This document shows, in pieces, positions 6,159 to 8,270 of a stretch of 8,270 nt of DNA; positions within the stretch are counted from its first letter, which is position 1, and each line of letters opens with the position of its first letter. Position numbers and translations under genes: made by a program. The DNA is from an uncultured Devosia sp. (GTDB taxonomy: Bacteria; Pseudomonadota; Alphaproteobacteria; Rhizobiales; Devosiaceae). The notes under the pieces were generated by a model. That model saw only the letters and a program-made list of their open reading frames with translations. It made no database searches and was not told the origin of the DNA. The stretch spans positions 1-8,270 of the forward strand of contig CAKTFF010000077.1 in NCBI GenBank assembly GCA_934553185.1. Direction: 5' to 3'.

Positions 6159-8270
6159 TGGGTTCGGTTCTGGCGGCTGTTCGCACCGGCCTGCTCGACA
6201 TGCGCGGCGACCTGCGCCGCTTCGTGCTGCTGGTTGTGTGCCTGGCGGTCGGCACGGCCCTGATCGCCGGCGTCAACTCCGTGGGCGCCAGCATCACCCA
6301 GGCGCTCGACAATGGCGCCGCTGAAATCATGGGCGGCGATCTTGAACTCTCGCGCGCCGATCGCCTCGCTACGCCCGAGGAACTGGCCGCCATGGAAGCC
6401 TTCGGCACGGTCGGGGGCAGCATCGACACCAATGTGCGCGCCGAATCGGCTTCCGGCGACGCCTTCGTCGACCTCTCCGCCGTCGGCAGCCTTTATCCCC
6501 TGCTCGGCCGCGTTCCCAGCCCGCAACTGAGCGGCGGCACCACCGTTGCCGAGCTTCTCGCCCCCAGCGACGATGCCTTTGGCGCCTTGGTCGATCCGCT
6601 GCTGCTTGACGAACTCGACCTCCAAGTGGGTGACAGTTTCTCCCTTGGCGGCGGCACGTTCGAGATCCGTGGCACCCTGGGCAAGCTGCCCGACAGCGCC
6701 GTACGCGGCTTTCGCCTCGGCCTCACCACTCTTATCACCACCGAAGGCTTTGCCGCCGTTTCGGACCGCTCCTCGCCCCTGCCGGGCCTGGGCAGCTGGT
6801 ATCGCTACAAGCTCCTCCTGAATGACCGCGACGCCGACGCCGCCCGCCCCCAGCTCGAAGCCGCCTTCGGTGGTTCCGGCTGGACCATCCGCTCCGCGCG
6901 CGATGGCCTGGGCGACATGGTGCGCTACTATGACCTCTTCATGCGCTTCCTCGTTATCGTCGGCCTCGGCTCGCTGCTGATCGGCGGCGTCAGCGTCTGG
7001 ACCGGCATGCAGGCCTATATCAGCGAACGCGCCGGCGTCGTTGCCGTACTGCGCGCCATGGGCGCCGGCCGCTCGCGCATTTTCATCCACTTCTTCAGCC
7101 AGGTCGCCGCGCTCGCTTTGTTCGGCGTTGCCGTGGGGCTCCTGCTCGGCGGCGGCGGCGCTTATCTGCTTCTGCCCGCCATCGGCAGTGCGGTGGGCAT
7201 CGCGCTGACGCCGAGCCTTCATCCCCAGCCGCTGCTTGTTGCGGCTGCCGCCGGTCTCGTCACTGCCTTTGCCTTTGCTTACCTGCCGCTCCAGCAATCG
7301 CAGACCATTCGCCCCCTTCTCCTGTTCCGCTCCAAGGGCCTTGCCGCGCCGCCGCTCGATTGGCGGGCCCTGTTCAGCTCGTGGCAATCGCTGCCGCTGC
7401 TCGCCGCCGCCATCGCCTTTTTCGTGCTCGCCTGGCTGATGACTGGCGACTGGATGCTGGTAGCCGCCTTTGGCCTTGCCAGCGCCGTTGCCGCCATCCT
7501 CTTTGAACTTTTTATCCGCGCCATCCAGGCCGGGCTGCGCCGCCTGCCCGAGCCGCGCTTTGCCACCCTGCGCGATGCCCTGCGCGCCATTTCCGGCGCC
7601 GGGCAGAATGCCGCCTCGGTCGTGGTCTCAGCCGGCATGGCGCTGGCCATGCTGATCGTCGTGCTGCTCCTTCAGGCCAATATGCGCCAGGAATTTCTCG
7701 GGGCCTCGGCCTTTGATGTGCCCTCCCTCGTGGCATCCGATCTGTTCCCCGACGAGGTCGAGAGCCTTGAGGCCCTCCAAGGGGAAAGCGGCATTACCGC
7801 CTTTGTCGCCACCCCCATGCTGCGCGGCGAACTCAGCGCCATCGACGGCCAGCCGACGGCCGAAGTGCGCACCCGCGGCCCCGAGGCGACCTTTCTGCTG
7901 GGCGGCGAAGTGCCCCTTACCTTCCGCAGCGAAATGCCCGCCTCCTCGCGCCTGGTTGCTGGCGAATGGTGGCCCGCCGACTATAGCGGCCCGGGCCTGG
8001 TTTCCCTCCACCAAAGCCTGCGCGGTGGCCTCGGCGTAGACTTAGGCGACGAGCTGACCTTCACCATTTTCGGCGAGCCGGTGACCGTGACGGTCGCGAG
8101 CTTCCGCGATTATTCCTGGCAGGGCGGCATCGATTTCCTCGCCACCTTCTCTCCCGGCGTCCTTGATCAATACCCCACGACCCTGTTTGCCGCCGTCACC
8201 GCCGCGCCCAATCGCGAGCAGGATGTGGAGCGGCTGCTGGTCGAGCAACTGCCCGACATCCGCTTCATCG
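6158..8270 (+). CDS. FtsX-like ABC transporter permease, YbbP type, C-terminus cut by window edge
   Basis: 704 codons are open to the right edge; YbbP-type permeases have about 800-850 residues, so the last FtsX domain is missing. A first membrane helix lies at about 22-42, followed by a periplasmic domain (about 43-255). A first FtsX domain has helices near 264-286, 308-340 and 359-377 and the conserved cytoplasmic loop ISERAGVVAVLRAMGAGRS (288-306). Two further helices (about 412-428 and 432-453) form the middle pair that distinguishes the ten-helix YbbP layout from four-helix MacB or LolC. Another helix (about 486-508) and a second periplasmic domain reach the edge. Such permeases act as mechanotransmission pumps that pull lipids or lipoproteins out of the outer leaflet of the inner membrane; the substrate of this group is not established. 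The ATG overlaps the ATPase stop codon by one base. Confidence 0.92.
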   Translation, partial: MGSVLAAVRTGLLDMRGDLRRFVLLVVCLAVGTALIAGVNSVGASITQALDNGAAEIMGGDLELSRADRLATPEELAAMEAFGTVGGSIDTNVRAESASGDAFVDLSAVGSLYPLLGRVPSPQLSGGTTVAELLAPSDDAFGALVDPLLLDELDLQVGDSFSLGGGTFEIRGTLGKLPDSAVRGFRLGLTTLITTEGFAAVSDRSSPLPGLGSWYRYKLLLNDRDADAARPQLEAAFGGSGWTIRSARDGLGDMVRYYDLFMRFLVIVGLGSLLIGGVSVWTGMQAYISERAGVVAVLRAMGAGRSRIFIHFFSQVAALALFGVAVGLLLGGGGAYLLLPAIGSAVGIALTPSLHPQPLLVAAAAGLVTAFAFAYLPLQQSQTIRPLLLFRSKGLAAPPLDWRALFSSWQSLPLLAAAIAFFVLAWLMTGDWMLVAAFGLASAVAAILFELFIRAIQAGLRRLPEPRFATLRDALRAISGAGQNAASVVVSAGMALAMLIVVLLLQANMRQEFLGASAFDVPSLVASDLFPDEVESLEALQGESGITAFVATPMLRGELSAIDGQPTAEVRTRGPEATFLLGGEVPLTFRSEMPASSRLVAGEWWPADYSGPGLVSLHQSLRGGLGVDLGDELTFTIFGEPVTVTVASFRDYSWQGGIDFLATFSPGVLDQYPTTLFAAVTAAPNREQDVERLLVEQLPDIRFI

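Noticed and set aside
5996..7387. Minus-strand open frame of 463 codons
   Set aside because: Antisense to the ABC ATPase and permease, whose motifs are intact; the product is Gly/Ala/Glu/Gln-rich without recognisable domains.
1..8270. Defence island, prophage, transposon, CRISPR array or novel multi-gene system
   Set aside because: All genes but one belong to common chromosomal families, with no transposase, integrase, direct-repeat array or atypical base composition that I can see.

Overview
The window looks like ordinary chromosomal DNA of a GC-rich alphaproteobacterium, probably of the order Hyphomicrobiales (a Devosia-like relative is my guess). This rests on the third-position GC bias, which opens long antisense reading frames, on a promoter matching the alphaproteobacterial general-stress sigma factor EcfG, and on an intergenic palindromic repeat of a type common in that order. 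I see no phage, IS element, CRISPR array, tRNA or rRNA.

Layout from left to right. (1) Positions 1-1840, minus strand: N-terminal two thirds of an M16C (presequence-protease type) zinc metallopeptidase, cut by the window edge. (2) 1841-2080: a gap mostly filled by a nested palindromic repeat. (3) 2081-3055, minus strand: an aldo/keto reductase. (4) 3056-3189: a divergent promoter region with an EcfG-type promoter (GGAAC-N16-CGTT) facing right, and a near-match (GGAAC-N16-GGTT) superposed on it facing left. (5) 3190-3897, plus strand: an exported Mn-type superoxide dismutase. (6) 3918-4589, minus strand: a GntR/FCD transcription regulator, tail to tail with the SOD. (7) 4687-4729: a strong intrinsic terminator for the next gene. 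(8) 4750-5265, minus strand: a small secreted protein of unknown function. (9) 5451-6158 and 6158-8270, plus strand: a YbbA/YbbP-type ABC transporter, with the ATPase overlapping the FtsX-like permease by one base. The permease runs off the right edge.

How the genes may work together. The SOD and the aldo/keto reductase form a divergent pair that probably shares an EcfG-controlled stress promoter: one protein removes superoxide outside the cytoplasmic membrane, the other may reduce reactive carbonyls in the cytosol. The ATPase and permease are one translationally coupled unit that probably moves a lipid or lipoprotein-like substrate out of the inner membrane. The small secreted protein is divergent from it and could be a partner, but this is only positional. 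The GntR regulator has no clear target in view.

I found no undescribed multi-gene system. The points most worth a second look are the superposed bidirectional EcfG promoter, the Phe at the usual gateway-Tyr position of the exported SOD, and the palindromic repeat.
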